Assembly (NCBI GenBank): GCA_947501355.1
Contig: CANMVA010000001.1
Coordinates: 1,248,001 to 1,312,000, forward strand
Direction of reading: 5' to 3'
Origin: an uncultured Paracoccaceae bacterium
GTDB taxonomy: Bacteria > Pseudomonadota > Alphaproteobacteria > Rhodobacterales > Rhodobacteraceae
DNA: 64,000 nt
Part shown: positions 25,898-34,419 of the stretch, one piece after another
How positions within the stretch are numbered: position 1 is the first letter of the stretch
Layout of the letters: each line of letters opens with the position of its first letter
The notes under the pieces: generated by a model
Told to the model about the DNA's origin: nothing
The model's database searches: none
What the model saw: only the letters and a program-made list of their open reading frames with translations
Position numbers and translations under genes: made by a program

Positions 25898-27289
25898 TTG
25901 AACCACAAGACATCCAAAAAGGACGCCTCTTTGCGCCTCATCTCTGCTTTTCTTTTGTCCGCCACGCTCGCCGCGTGCGGGGTCGCTTACCAAAGTCCCG
26001 CCGTTATCGCGGGCAGTTCTGACGCCTCCAAAGTGCGTGTCGTTCCGGTCACCGCTGAAAGCGTGATGCTGGCCAATCGCGCCAGCTACACGCCACAAAC
26101 CCTGCCTGCGATTTTCAGCCAGACCGCAGGCAGTCCCGGCCTGCGCGGGGCAGGGGCCACGCCGCTCCCTGCCTCTGCACCGGAAACGCGTCCCCAAGCG
26201 CTGGAAACCCGCGTGCCGCCCCCCGTCAATCCCGGCCCTTACCGCATTGGCGTCGGCGATGTCGTCCTGCTTGCCACGCCGCAAACTGGCGGCACGGTTG
26301 AAGAACTCACCGGCCTTCTCGCTGCGCAAAACCGTCGCCAAGGCTACACGGTTCAGGATGACGGGGCCATTGCGATCCCCGATGTGGGCCGCGTTGAAAT
26401 CGGCGGCCAAACGCTTGAGGATGCCGAAGCGCTGCTCTTTGATCGGCTCGTGGAAAGCCAGATTGACCCCACTTTCAGCCTTGAGATTGCCGAGTTCAAC
26501 GCCCGCAAGGTCTCCATCGGCGGGGCCGTCGCCCGCCCGACCGTGGCCCCCATCCGCCTGACGCCGCTTTTTCTGGATCAGGCGCTCGCCCAAGCCGGGG
26601 GTGTCACCGCCGATGACCTCGACTTCGCCTCCGTCCGCATCTACCGCGACGGCACGCTCTACCAGATCCCGCTCAGCCGTCTTTATGCCGAAAGCGGCCT
26701 GCAGCGCATCCAACTCGTTGATGGCGACAGCGTCTTTGTCGATACCGAGTTCGAGCTGGAGCGCGCTTCTGCCTACTTCGAGGAACAAATCCGCCTCGCC
26801 GAATTCCGCCAGAACGCCCGCGTCACAGCACTGAATGCGCTCGCAACCGAGGTGTCCTTGCGCCGCGCGTCTCTGCAAGAAGCCCGCAGCAACTTTCAGA
26901 CCCGCCTCGATCTCGGCGGCGTCAAACGCGACTATGTCTACCTCACCGGCGAGGTCGGCCAGCAGTCCCGCTTCACGCTCCCCTTCGAGCAGCGCGCCAG
27001 CCTCGCCGACGCGCTTTATGACGGCGCGGGGGGCGTACCGACGACCACTGGCAATGTGCGCGAGATTTACGTGCTGCGCGGGTCCCAGAACTCGCGCGAA
27101 TTCGCCTCTGTCACCGCATGGCATCTGGATGCGCGCAATGCTGCGAACCTGCTGCTCGCTACACGGTTTGAGCTGCGCCCCAACGATGTGATTTTCGTCG
27201 CCGAACAGCCCGTCACAAGGTGGAGCCGCGTGGTCACCCAAATCACGCCGTCGCTGATTTCCTCAGGCGTCGGAGCGGCCGCGAACTAG
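25898..27289 (+). CDS. Wza-like polysaccharide export lipoprotein (463 aa)
   Basis: Outer-membrane polysaccharide export protein. After TTG at 25898 (AAAGGA ten bases upstream) comes a signal peptide with lipobox LAAC. The Poly_export domain begins at GPYRIGVGDVVLLATP, and SLBB-type domains follow (KVSIGGAVARPTVAPIRLT, VYLTGEVGQQSRFTLP). A long helical region (~ELERASAYFEEQIRLAEF) sits between them. A GTG at 25871 is an alternative start. The gene ends head-on with the Wzc-like gene: both stop codons share the tetranucleotide CTAG. Confidence 0.9.
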   Translation: MNHKTSKKDASLRLISAFLLSATLAACGVAYQSPAVIAGSSDASKVRVVPVTAESVMLANRASYTPQTLPAIFSQTAGSPGLRGAGATPLPASAPETRPQALETRVPPPVNPGPYRIGVGDVVLLATPQTGGTVEELTGLLAAQNRRQGYTVQDDGAIAIPDVGRVEIGGQTLEDAEALLFDRLVESQIDPTFSLEIAEFNARKVSIGGAVARPTVAPIRLTPLFLDQALAQAGGVTADDLDFASVRIYRDGTLYQIPLSRLYAESGLQRIQLVDGDSVFVDTEFELERASAYFEEQIRLAEFRQNARVTALNALATEVSLRRASLQEARSNFQTRLDLGGVKRDYVYLTGEVGQQSRFTLPFEQRASLADALYDGAGGVPTTTGNVREIYVLRGSQNSREFASVTAWHLDARNAANLLLATRFELRPNDVIFVAEQPVTRWSRVVTQITPSLISSGVGAAAN

Positions 27290-29220
27290 TTCAGGTAGTA
27301 GGGCGCTCCGCCCGGTACATCCGCTCCATACTGCCCGCCATAGCCATACCGGCGCAGGCCCTTGGGGTCGATCTGGCTCAGGATAAGACCTGACACACGC
27401 TGCCCCGCAGTCTCAAAAAGCCGCATCGCTTCGTCCAGTTGCGCACGTGTCGTATGGTTCCAGCGCACCGTGAACAGCACCGTGTCCGCGGCCTGCGCAA
27501 GGATGCGCGCATCCGGGACGACCAGCACGGGCGGGCTGTCGATCAGGATCACGTCAAAGCGGCGACGCAGCGCGTGGATCACGTCGTGAAACGCGGGCGA
27601 GGCGAACACATCCGCCGCGTTGGTCCCGGCCTGCATCCCGCTCAGCACATGCAGCCCCAGATGCGGCACGCTTTGTAGCGCATCCTCTAACGCGACATCG
27701 CCAGACAGGACCTGTCCCAGCCCGTCCGATTGTGGCAATCCCAGATGCGGGCCCAGCCGCGCACGACGAATGTCGCCTTCCACCAGAACAACCGATTTGC
27801 CCATGCCCACAAGGTTTTGTGCTAAAGCCAGAGCGTTGGTCGTTTTGCCTTCACCGGGCAGGGACGAGGTCGACAGGATCACCTGTGGTGGCGTATCCGC
27901 ATTGGCCAGCAGCACCGATGTGCGCAAGTTGCGGATCGCTTCGGCCGCCGCAGAGGCTGGCTTTTCCGCCAGGTAAGACACCATCGCGCGGCGACCCTTT
28001 ACCGGGAACAAAGGCACTTGCCCCAGAACCCGTAAGCCCGTCGCGTCTTCCAACCCTTGCGCACTGCGAAAGCTCGTGTCCAACATCTCCCGCGCCATCA
28101 GAACGCCGCTGCCCAGAACAAGACCGGCCATAAGGCTCATCAGAACGATCAGTTTCCTGTCCGGGCTGCTCGGCGCAGTGGGCACGACGGCCTGCGAGAG
28201 GATCCGACTGTCCGCCTGATGGATGCCCTGCTGGGCCGAGGTTTCTTTCAATCGCGTCAGAAAATGCTCATAAAGCAGTCGCGTGGCCTCCGCCTCCCGC
28301 GTCAATTGCTGTAATGCGATCAGGTCCGCGTTCTGCCCGGCGATCTGCGCCTCCAATGCCGCTTGCGATTGCGCCAGAACCGCCAATTGCTGCGCCCCGC
28401 GCGCGGTCTCTGCCCCTGCGGCCAGCGCAGCACTGCGCTCCCGCAAGTCCTTCAACTGCCGCTCCAACGCGCCCAATGCTTCGATCGAGATCAACGCCGT
28501 GCCCGCGTTGAACGCCGTGACCCGCGCCTCCGCCGCTTCCAATTCGCTTTGCAGATCCGTCACTCGCGTGGTCAGCCAAGCGGTCGCTTGTTCGGTTGCA
28601 TCAAACTTCACATCCAGCTGGTTGCGCACGTAAAGAGCAGCAATCGTGTCTGCAATCCGTGCGGCTTTTGCGGGGGCAGGGCTGGTCACCCGAATGCGAA
28701 AAACCAGCGAGTTTGGCACGGCGCGAATGTCCGTCATCGTCAACAAGCGGTTAATCGCGCTGTCGCGGATTTGCGTCTGGGTCATTGCCACCGGCTCCGC
28801 CCCCCGGATCAGCGCTTTGATCTGCGCGATCCGCGATGGTGGGCGTAAAATAGAATTGAAATCAGCGTCTTGTGTGAGGTTGAGGTCATCCACAACCTTG
28901 CCCATCAATCCCCGCGAGCGCAGGACTTCGACCTCGGAATTCACCGCGCTGGCATCCCCCGACAGCCCACCGATCACGCTATCCAGATCGACGATCTGCT
29001 CTTCGCGGGTCTCCAGCATGACCACCGATGTGGCCGTGTAAAGCGGTGTCGCGCCCCATGTAGCATAGGCCAGTCCCAACGTTGCGGCGGCCAGGGCGCA
29101 GGCCAGAAGCCACAGCTTTCCGCGCCACAACACCGCGACGACCGCGTCAAAGGCCCAAGGGTCGCGCGGCGCGCGACGCTCGGGCTGGGTGGCCGCATGG
29201 GCGGGCCGGGGATCTGACAT
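27286..29220 (-). CDS. Wzc-like polysaccharide co-polymerase/BY-kinase (644 aa)
   Basis: Inner-membrane chain-length regulator fused to a bacterial tyrosine kinase. Two membrane helices (residues ~36-56 and ~357-377) flank a long periplasmic coiled coil (Wzz domain). The cytoplasmic kinase has Walker A SSLPGEGKTT (452-461), Walker A' VLVEGD (478-483) and Walker B VILIDSPP (557-564). The C-terminal tail is a tyrosine cluster, Tyr625, 627, 631, 641 and 642, for autophosphorylation. The start at ATG 29220 is preferred; a GTG at 29286 is open. It is divergent from the YjbE-like gene and may share the CtrA box 107 bp upstream. Confidence 0.93.
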   Translation of the reverse strand: MSDPRPAHAATQPERRAPRDPWAFDAVVAVLWRGKLWLLACALAAATLGLAYATWGATPLYTATSVVMLETREEQIVDLDSVIGGLSGDASAVNSEVEVLRSRGLMGKVVDDLNLTQDADFNSILRPPSRIAQIKALIRGAEPVAMTQTQIRDSAINRLLTMTDIRAVPNSLVFRIRVTSPAPAKAARIADTIAALYVRNQLDVKFDATEQATAWLTTRVTDLQSELEAAEARVTAFNAGTALISIEALGALERQLKDLRERSAALAAGAETARGAQQLAVLAQSQAALEAQIAGQNADLIALQQLTREAEATRLLYEHFLTRLKETSAQQGIHQADSRILSQAVVPTAPSSPDRKLIVLMSLMAGLVLGSGVLMAREMLDTSFRSAQGLEDATGLRVLGQVPLFPVKGRRAMVSYLAEKPASAAAEAIRNLRTSVLLANADTPPQVILSTSSLPGEGKTTNALALAQNLVGMGKSVVLVEGDIRRARLGPHLGLPQSDGLGQVLSGDVALEDALQSVPHLGLHVLSGMQAGTNAADVFASPAFHDVIHALRRRFDVILIDSPPVLVVPDARILAQAADTVLFTVRWNHTTRAQLDEAMRLFETAGQRVSGLILSQIDPKGLRRYGYGGQYGADVPGGAPYYLN

Positions 29221-29327
29221 CGAAAGCGTCAGGCGTTGATGTTGCACGTCGAAAGCCTTGTCGGGGAAAGCCCTTTCAGGCTCCACATGAGGTCGTTAAT
29301 TTCGTTAACCAATAACGCCATTGCGGG

Positions 29328-29342
29328 TTAAGAAAGTGTTAA
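29328..29342. promoter_or_regulatory. CtrA box (TTAA-GAAAGTG-TTAA)
   Basis: A perfect TTAA-N7-TTAA site 47 bp before the yjbE-like ATG and 107 bp before the Wzc-like ATG. Two more TTAA words nearby (29296-29299 and 29305-29308) are spaced five apart and do not fit the consensus. Confidence 0.75.
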
Positions 29343-29389
29343 GCTAGGTGTCTTACTGATACCCAAACAGTCTGATATGGAGCTTCCCG

Positions 29390-29662
29390 ATGCGCCCCTT
29401 AATGCCTGCTGTGATCGGTTTGATGATGGTCGCAACCAACGTGCTGGCGCAAACAGCGACGCCCGATTGCACTGACCCGGTGAATGGCGGAAACTCCGAG
29501 TGTCTCAACCTGCCACCCGCGCAGGAAGCCACGAACTTCGTGCCGCTGATTGCGCCTGCCCTGGGCGGCCTTGCTGCCGTTGCAGGTCTTGCGGCCGCAG
29601 CAGCAGGTGGCGGGGAAGGCGGCAACACGACGACCTCCACCACCAGCACGGTCCCAAACTAG
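29390..29662 (+). CDS. YjbE/GfcA-like small exported protein (90 aa)
   Basis: Short secreted or membrane-anchored protein with signal peptide MRPLMPAVIGLMMVATNVLA. The mature part has two cysteines (CTDPVNGGNSEC), then an Ala/Gly-rich hydrophobic segment and a threonine-rich tail ending TTTSTTSTVPN. This layout matches YjbE and GfcA, small exported proteins of the E. coli yjb and group 4 capsule operons, whose exact role is unclear. It is controlled separately from yjbH and yjbF through a promoter with a CtrA box. It ends 17 bp before a convergent gene. Confidence 0.7.
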   Translation: MRPLMPAVIGLMMVATNVLAQTATPDCTDPVNGGNSECLNLPPAQEATNFVPLIAPALGGLAAVAGLAAAAAGGGEGGNTTTSTTSTVPN

Positions 29663-29679
29663 CGGTATCGCGCCCCGCG

Positions 29680-30210
29680 TCAGTGGCAGGGCGCCACACC
29701 CATCTCGATGAGTTTGCGCCCTTTGATCCGGTAATATCCGCTGTTTCGATGCCGCCCTGTCTCCAGATACCAGCGCTTCAATCGCGCGGGGTAATGGGAC
29801 GCGATGACCTGTGACCAATGCTCAAAATCCCGGGAGGAAAGTGGGCGTCCATAGTAGCTGGGCCCGTGAAAGCCAAAGGTTGTCGCGGCACTTACGCAAA
29901 CGCGATCCAGCGCCAGATACATCGTGCAAGACGACAGGCAAACGCGCCCGCGCAGCTCAACATGTCGATTTGATTGCTGCAGCGCGCTGATCTCGCGCGC
30001 ACGCATGCCGACCGGGCCTCCTCGATCATTGCGAATGATCAGCGGAGCGCCGCTTTGGTGACCCGGCACTGTCAGCGCAATCGGCACCGCGTCTTGCGCC
30101 TGCGCAAACCCGATCCAAAGTCCGCTGATCCCGGCCCAAAGCGCAACGGCGCAGCACAACCAAACCCCACGACGCGCGACCTCGCCAAACGCCCTGCATA
30201 AACTCTTCAT
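29680..30210 (-). CDS. Exported ClpP-like fold protein, putative (176 aa)
   Basis: The start at ATG 30210 gives a signal-anchor (VWLCCAVALWAGISGLWIGF, residues 16-35). The mature part has an RGRVCLSSCTMYLAL segment that resembles the catalytic Ser motif of the ClpP/COG3904 periplasmic proteins (Ser94) followed by FGFHGP (His115), a spacing near that of ClpP Ser-His. Thus it could be a serine hydrolase of the envelope. An Asp/Glu third residue cannot be assigned. Cys91, Cys95, Cys105 and Cys175 may pair. It is convergent with yjbE-like and divergent from the polysaccharide operon. The identification is tentative. Confidence 0.5.
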   Translation of the reverse strand: MKSLCRAFGEVARRGVWLCCAVALWAGISGLWIGFAQAQDAVPIALTVPGHQSGAPLIIRNDRGGPVGMRAREISALQQSNRHVELRGRVCLSSCTMYLALDRVCVSAATTFGFHGPSYYGRPLSSRDFEHWSQVIASHYPARLKRWYLETGRHRNSGYYRIKGRKLIEMGVAPCH

Positions 30211-30397
30211 ATACCCACCACTCACGGTCTCGCGCTCACCCTCAAGCGCGTGTCGGTGCCCCCACATCAAAGCCACCCTGAGCGCTGAAGTGCTAACAAT
30301 CCCTTTCCTGGGATGTCGCCTAAAGCACTGTAATTTATTAAAATCCTAGAGGCCTACAGGCACTTCCCGAACGTCCCAAGGCACAATCGGACGTTGA

Positions 30398-30412
30398 TTA
30401 AGCCTTTGTTAA
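30398..30412. promoter_or_regulatory. CtrA box, distal (TTAA-GCCTTTG-TTAA)
   Basis: A perfect TTAA-N7-TTAA site in the 292-bp region before the sugar transferase. It lies 23 bp upstream of a second identical-type site. Nothing else was recognised in this gap. Confidence 0.72.
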
Positions 30413-30435
30413 GCACCCGCTTCTTACAAATCATT

Positions 30436-30450
30436 TTAACAGCTTTTTAA
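30436..30450. promoter_or_regulatory. CtrA box, proximal (TTAA-CAGCTTT-TTAA)
   Basis: A second perfect TTAA-N7-TTAA site, 52 bp before the sugar transferase ATG. It is separated from the distal box by 23 bp, so the two lie about 3.6 helical turns apart start to start. Confidence 0.72.
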
Positions 30451-30502
30451 GGATCACGCCGGACCTGCCAGTCCGCAACACTGCCGCCAGCCTGAGGGGA
30501 AC

Positions 30503-31186
30503 ATGATGAAAGACCTGGCCCATGACCTGCATTTCGATGCTCTGCACCCAGACACACCGGCCCGCGCGCCCAGCCTCTATCAAGCGGGTCTCAAACGCAT
30601 ATTCGATATTGCCCTTGTTCTCATGATCCTGCCTGTGCTTCTTCCGTTAACTGTGTTCCTGTGGCTCCTCGTGCGCCTTGATGGCGGCCCCGGCTTCTAC
30701 AGCCAGCCCCGCATCGGTCGCGACGGCGCGCCTTTCAAGTTCTGGAAATTGCGCACGATGGTCGTTGATGCCGATGTGGCATTAACCACTCTCTGCGCGC
30801 AGAATCCTGACCTCGCCCGCGAATGGGCGCGCGACCAGAAACTCCGTCACGATCCGCGCATCACGTCGCTGGGCCGCTTCCTGCGGGCCACCAGCCTTGA
30901 TGAGCTGCCCCAGGCCTTCAACGTGCTGCGCGGCGAGATGAGCCTTGTCGGGCCGCGTCCCTTCATGGCCGATCAGGCGCGGCTTTATCGTGCCGCCGGG
31001 GGCCGAGCCTATTTTGCGCTGCGTCCCGGCATCACCGGCCTGTGGCAGATCTACGGGCGGGGGCGTACCTCTTTTGCCGACCGGGTGCATTTTGACGAGG
31101 CCTACCATAGCGGCCTGAGCCTTCTGTCCGACTGCCGTCTGATCTTTCTGACCGCGGGGGTGATCTTTGGTCGAACTGGTCAATAA
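30503..31186 (+). CDS. Undecaprenyl-phosphate sugar-1-phosphate transferase (priming enzyme, 227 aa)
   Basis: Short monotopic priming glycosyltransferase that loads the first sugar-phosphate on undecaprenyl phosphate at the inner membrane. It has one hydrophobic segment (residues ~33-57) and the full catalytic core: [28 protein letters not shown] (catalytic Asp-Glu in DEL) and RPFM; no N-terminal four-helix domain, unlike WbaP. GAGGGGAAC precedes the ATG pair. It is the first gene of an eight-kilobase plus-strand operon whose members overlap end to end, driven by two CtrA boxes. Confidence 0.94.
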   Translation: MMKDLAHDLHFDALHPDTPARAPSLYQAGLKRIFDIALVLMILPVLLPLTVFLWLLVRLDGGPGFYSQPRIGRDGAPFKFWKLRTMVVDADVALTTLCAQNPDLAREWARDQKLRHDPRITSLGRFLRATSLDELPQAFNVLRGEMSLVGPRPFMADQARLYRAAGGRAYFALRPGITGLWQIYGRGRTSFADRVHFDEAYHSGLSLLSDCRLIFLTAGVIFGRTGQ

Positions 31187-32321
31187 AAGCGCGTTTCGAA
31201 GCGCCACGCCAACCCGTTGGCTCGTCCCGCCGCTGGTCCTGAACGGTCGTTTCCTGACGCAACCGGTCACGGGTGTTCAAAGGGTCGCCCGCGCGCTCCT
31301 GTCCGAGCTTGACGCTTTCGCGGCCGATGGCGCGTTGCCCACGCCGCGCCTGGTTGTGCCGGCCCGCGCAACCCTCATCGACCCGCCCGCGCTCAGAGCC
31401 ATCAAGATCGAACGTGCCGGCGTCCTGATAGGCCATGCGTGGGAGCAGATCGAACTGCCCTTTGTCACGGGTGGCGACACGCTGCTCTGCCTCGGCAATA
31501 CCGCGCCAGTTGCCCGATTAAAGCGCGGCAAACACCCGACGCTCGTGATGGTCCATGATCTATCTTACCGATACTTTCCAAAGGCTTACGATTGGAAATT
31601 CCGCGCGTTTTACAACACCGTCATCCCCGTCGCCTTGCAGCACAGCACCCATCTGATCACCGTTTCCAAGGCGGAGAAAACTGCGATTCAGCGCGCCTAT
31701 CCCAAGACCGCGACCCACCGGAGTTTCCACGCGATACAGAATGGCGGCGCGCTCGAAATAGCGCCATCAAGTACGCCTGAAATACCGCGCGCGCCGCTCG
31801 GCCTTTATGTCGGCTCGCTCTCCAAACGCAAGAACTCCCAGGGGGTCATCCAGGTGGCCACGCGCCTTCTGCGCGCCCACCCTCAAGCGCGCTTTCAGAT
31901 TATCGGAGGCACTACCGCCAGCCTTCAATCGCTTGATCTCACCGTACCGGATGATGTCGCTCCGCGCCTCACGTTCCTGGGCCAGATCAACGACCCTGCC
32001 CGCATCAACGCCGCCTATCAGGCCGCGCGGTTCCTGCTTTTTCCCTCCTATTACGAGGCCTCGCCACTTCCTCCGATCGAGGCCATGCAAAACGGCTGCC
32101 CGGTCCTCTGCGCGGATATCCCGAGCCTGCGCGAGCGGTGCGGCGACGCTGCCCTTTACCGCGCCCCGGACGATCACGCGGGGCTCGCCGCTGATGCCTC
32201 AAGGCTCCTCACGGATCCGTCCCTTTGGATGCGGCAATCGGTCAAGGGCCGCGCCCATGCCGCCCGCTTTACATGGCGCGCGCAAGCCCATGCGCTGCTC
32301 CGGATATTGGAGCAATCGTGA
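31167..32321 (+). CDS. Glycosyltransferase, GT4 type (384 aa)
   Basis: Predicted cytoplasmic GT-B glycosyltransferase of the exopolysaccharide operon. The C-terminal donor domain has LYVGSLSKRKNSQGVI, the RFLLFPSYYEASPLPPIEAMQ segment (Glu-x7-Glu region) and GCPVLCADIPSLRE. The N-terminal domain has VMVHDLSYRYFP. The start is TTG at 31167, which overlaps the previous gene by 20 bp; a run of G upstream may serve as ribosome site. The sugar donor is unknown. It ends in a GTGA overlap with the next transferase. Confidence 0.88.
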   Translation: MVELVNKSAFRSATPTRWLVPPLVLNGRFLTQPVTGVQRVARALLSELDAFAADGALPTPRLVVPARATLIDPPALRAIKIERAGVLIGHAWEQIELPFVTGGDTLLCLGNTAPVARLKRGKHPTLVMVHDLSYRYFPKAYDWKFRAFYNTVIPVALQHSTHLITVSKAEKTAIQRAYPKTATHRSFHAIQNGGALEIAPSSTPEIPRAPLGLYVGSLSKRKNSQGVIQVATRLLRAHPQARFQIIGGTTASLQSLDLTVPDDVAPRLTFLGQINDPARINAAYQAARFLLFPSYYEASPLPPIEAMQNGCPVLCADIPSLRERCGDAALYRAPDDHAGLAADASRLLTDPSLWMRQSVKGRAHAARFTWRAQAHALLRILEQS

Positions 32322-33349
32322 CCCAAACCGCCCCCCTTGTCATCGGCTGGCCCGCGTTCAAGACACGCGCTGCCAACCCCTACCAGGAGTTGCTTTACGA
32401 GGCCGTCGAAGCCCAAGGGCTCACCGTCATCGAATGCACGTTTCCCGCGCTCCTCACCGCCCCGCGCGGTACAGTCTTGCACCTGCACTGGCCCGACGCC
32501 TTTGTGGCAAATGCCACGCTTCCCGTCGCTCTTGCCAAGCTCATCGCCCTGCGTGCACTCGCCATCTGGTGCGCGTTGCGCGGTGTCCCATGGGTCTGGA
32601 CGGCCCATAATCTGCAACGCCCGACCCAACGCCACGCGCGCCTTTTGGACGCGGTCTTTTGGCCGTGGTTCGTCACAACGCTGTCCGGCGTGCTCTATCT
32701 GACGGCCGCCTCGCGCGCGCAGGCCGAGGCGCGTTTTCCCGTCCTTGCAACGGTGCCTAACGCCATCACACCCCACGGCTTTTATCCTGTGCCAGCAGCC
32801 CAAAGCGCATCCTCCAACCGGGAGGAGCTTCTCTTTTTCGGAGGTGTCTCGCCCTACAAACGCGTGGGCGACCTGATCCGCGCCTTCGCCGCTCTCAGCC
32901 GCCCCGATCTGCACCTCCGCATCGTCGGCGCGACCAGCGCGCGCCAGCCCGACCCGGACGTGCCCCAAGCGCTGAACGCCCTCCCGGACGCTCTGAAAGA
33001 CAGCGTCACGCGCGAAGACCGGTTCCTCTCTGACGCCGAATTGGCCGCCCGCGTCCACGCAGCGCGCCTTGTTGTGCTGCCCTTTACAGCCGTACAGAAC
33101 TCCGGCTCCGCGCTTTATGCCCTGTCCTGTCGTCGCCTCGTTCTTGTGCCGGACCTGCCGCCATTCCGAGAGCTCCGCGCGCAAGTCGGCCCCGATTGGG
33201 TCCACCTCTTTCAAGGGCAACTCACCGCAAAGGACCTGCAAACCGCACTCGAAAAAACGCCGCAGAGCCTGCCGGACCTGACGGCGTTCTCATGGCCTGC
33301 GATCGGCGCGCAGACGGCGGCTTTCTTGCAAGAGGTCTGTCAAAAATGA
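32318..33349 (+). CDS. Glycosyltransferase, GT4-like (343 aa)
   Basis: Second transferase of the operon, beginning with GTG inside the stop of the previous gene. The N-terminal domain has HLHWPDAFVANA and WTAHNLQRPTQRH, which resembles transferases that act on undecaprenyl-linked glycans in succinoglycan-like pathways. The donor domain has LLFFGGVSPYKRVGDLIRAF and a Gly-Ser-rich phosphate site (NSGSALYALSC). Substrate unknown. It overlaps the next gene by 4 bp (ATGA). Confidence 0.85.
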   Translation: MTQTAPLVIGWPAFKTRAANPYQELLYEAVEAQGLTVIECTFPALLTAPRGTVLHLHWPDAFVANATLPVALAKLIALRALAIWCALRGVPWVWTAHNLQRPTQRHARLLDAVFWPWFVTTLSGVLYLTAASRAQAEARFPVLATVPNAITPHGFYPVPAAQSASSNREELLFFGGVSPYKRVGDLIRAFAALSRPDLHLRIVGATSARQPDPDVPQALNALPDALKDSVTREDRFLSDAELAARVHAARLVVLPFTAVQNSGSALYALSCRRLVLVPDLPPFRELRAQVGPDWVHLFQGQLTAKDLQTALEKTPQSLPDLTAFSWPAIGAQTAAFLQEVCQK

Positions 33350-34419
33350 GCGCGCCGCCACGGGTGCGCATCCTGCACGAAACCAATCCACAAAAGTATT
33401 TCCCGGCCCTCTACGCGCTGCACGATCAGGGCCGTATCCGACTCACGGGCGCGCACCGCACGAGCGTCTGCAAAGAATGGCTCCGAGCGGGACTGTGCGA
33501 CCGCGCCCCCATTGCCGAGCGCACCCGCAACGCCTTGGACGACACGCGTTTTCGCCTCTCTCAACACCGTATCTTTGGCGAAATCATTGTCCTTGGCTTC
33601 GCCCCCTGGGACGCCCGTTTGCTCTGGTATCGCGGCCTCGCACGGCGTAATCGCGTGATTTACCACACTTCGTGGCCCGATTGGCGGATCGACCAAACGC
33701 CGCGCCAGCCGCCGCTCTTGCGCCGCGCGCTCCGCCACCAATGGCAGGGCTTCCTTGCACATCCCAACGTGACTTCCGTCGCCGTTCTGGGAAGCGTCGC
33801 AGACGCGCTGCAAAACCAGATGCAGACACCTGCAGACGTGATCCCCCACGCGGTCCCGCATCACTTCTTCGCTCAAGAACCCCAGCGCAGGCCAGGCCCC
33901 TTGCGCCTTCTATTCGTGGGTGAGCTATCGGCCAAGAAAGGCCTGCCCCAAGCGCTCGCCTTGCTGAAAACCCTACCTGAACACAGCGCCACCCTGACCG
34001 TTATTGGGCGCGGTCCTTTGCAAGACAGCCTTCCGCCTCACATCCGCTATCTCGGCGCCATCCACGGCCGTGCGACCCTTGCGTCCGAGATGGCGTCCCA
34101 CGACATTCTGCTGTCGCTCTCCCAACGCACCTCAACCTGGCAAGAGCTCTTTGGCCTCGTCATCGCCGAGGCGCTTGCCACTGGTTGCGGCGTCATTGCT
34201 AGCGATCACATCGGCCCGCGCGCCATCCTCCAAGACGCCCCTGGCCTTGTGGCCGAGCACGATCAACCCCGCGTCGCCGCCATGCTGTTGGAATTCATTC
34301 AAAACCCGACCAGCCTGCACAGCTTCCGCGCGGCGCAGGCCCCCAAAGCCGCGCCCTTCGCTATGCCCCGGATCACCGCGCGGTGGGACGCCCTGATCCA
34401 AGGCCTTGCCCATGGCTGA
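33346..34419 (+). CDS. Glycosyltransferase, GT4 type (357 aa)
   Basis: Third transferase of the operon, starting at ATG inside the preceding stop. The donor-domain motif LRLLFVGELSAKKGLPQAL and the QELFGLVIAEALATGCGVIAS block (EX7E region) are clear. The N-terminal half is less typical, with YHTSWPDWR. The sugar donor is unknown. An 8-bp overlap leads into the polymerase gene. Confidence 0.87.
   Translation: MSAPPRVRILHETNPQKYFPALYALHDQGRIRLTGAHRTSVCKEWLRAGLCDRAPIAERTRNALDDTRFRLSQHRIFGEIIVLGFAPWDARLLWYRGLARRNRVIYHTSWPDWRIDQTPRQPPLLRRALRHQWQGFLAHPNVTSVAVLGSVADALQNQMQTPADVIPHAVPHHFFAQEPQRRPGPLRLLFVGELSAKKGLPQALALLKTLPEHSATLTVIGRGPLQDSLPPHIRYLGAIHGRATLASEMASHDILLSLSQRTSTWQELFGLVIAEALATGCGVIASDHIGPRAILQDAPGLVAEHDQPRVAAMLLEFIQNPTSLHSFRAAQAPKAAPFAMPRITARWDALIQGLAHG

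Noticed and set aside
25760-27241. Long open frame on the minus strand under the Wza-like gene
   Set aside because: It is a high-G+C shadow of a clear export protein and has no signal, domain or ribosome site of its own. The same holds for the antisense frames under the binding protein (45932-47446) and the Wzy polymerase (34373-35677).
29295-29308. GTTAATTTCGTTAAC as a further CtrA site
   Set aside because: The two TTAA words are five bases apart, not seven. The spacings at 1539 (eight) and 11985 (two) fail for the same reason.
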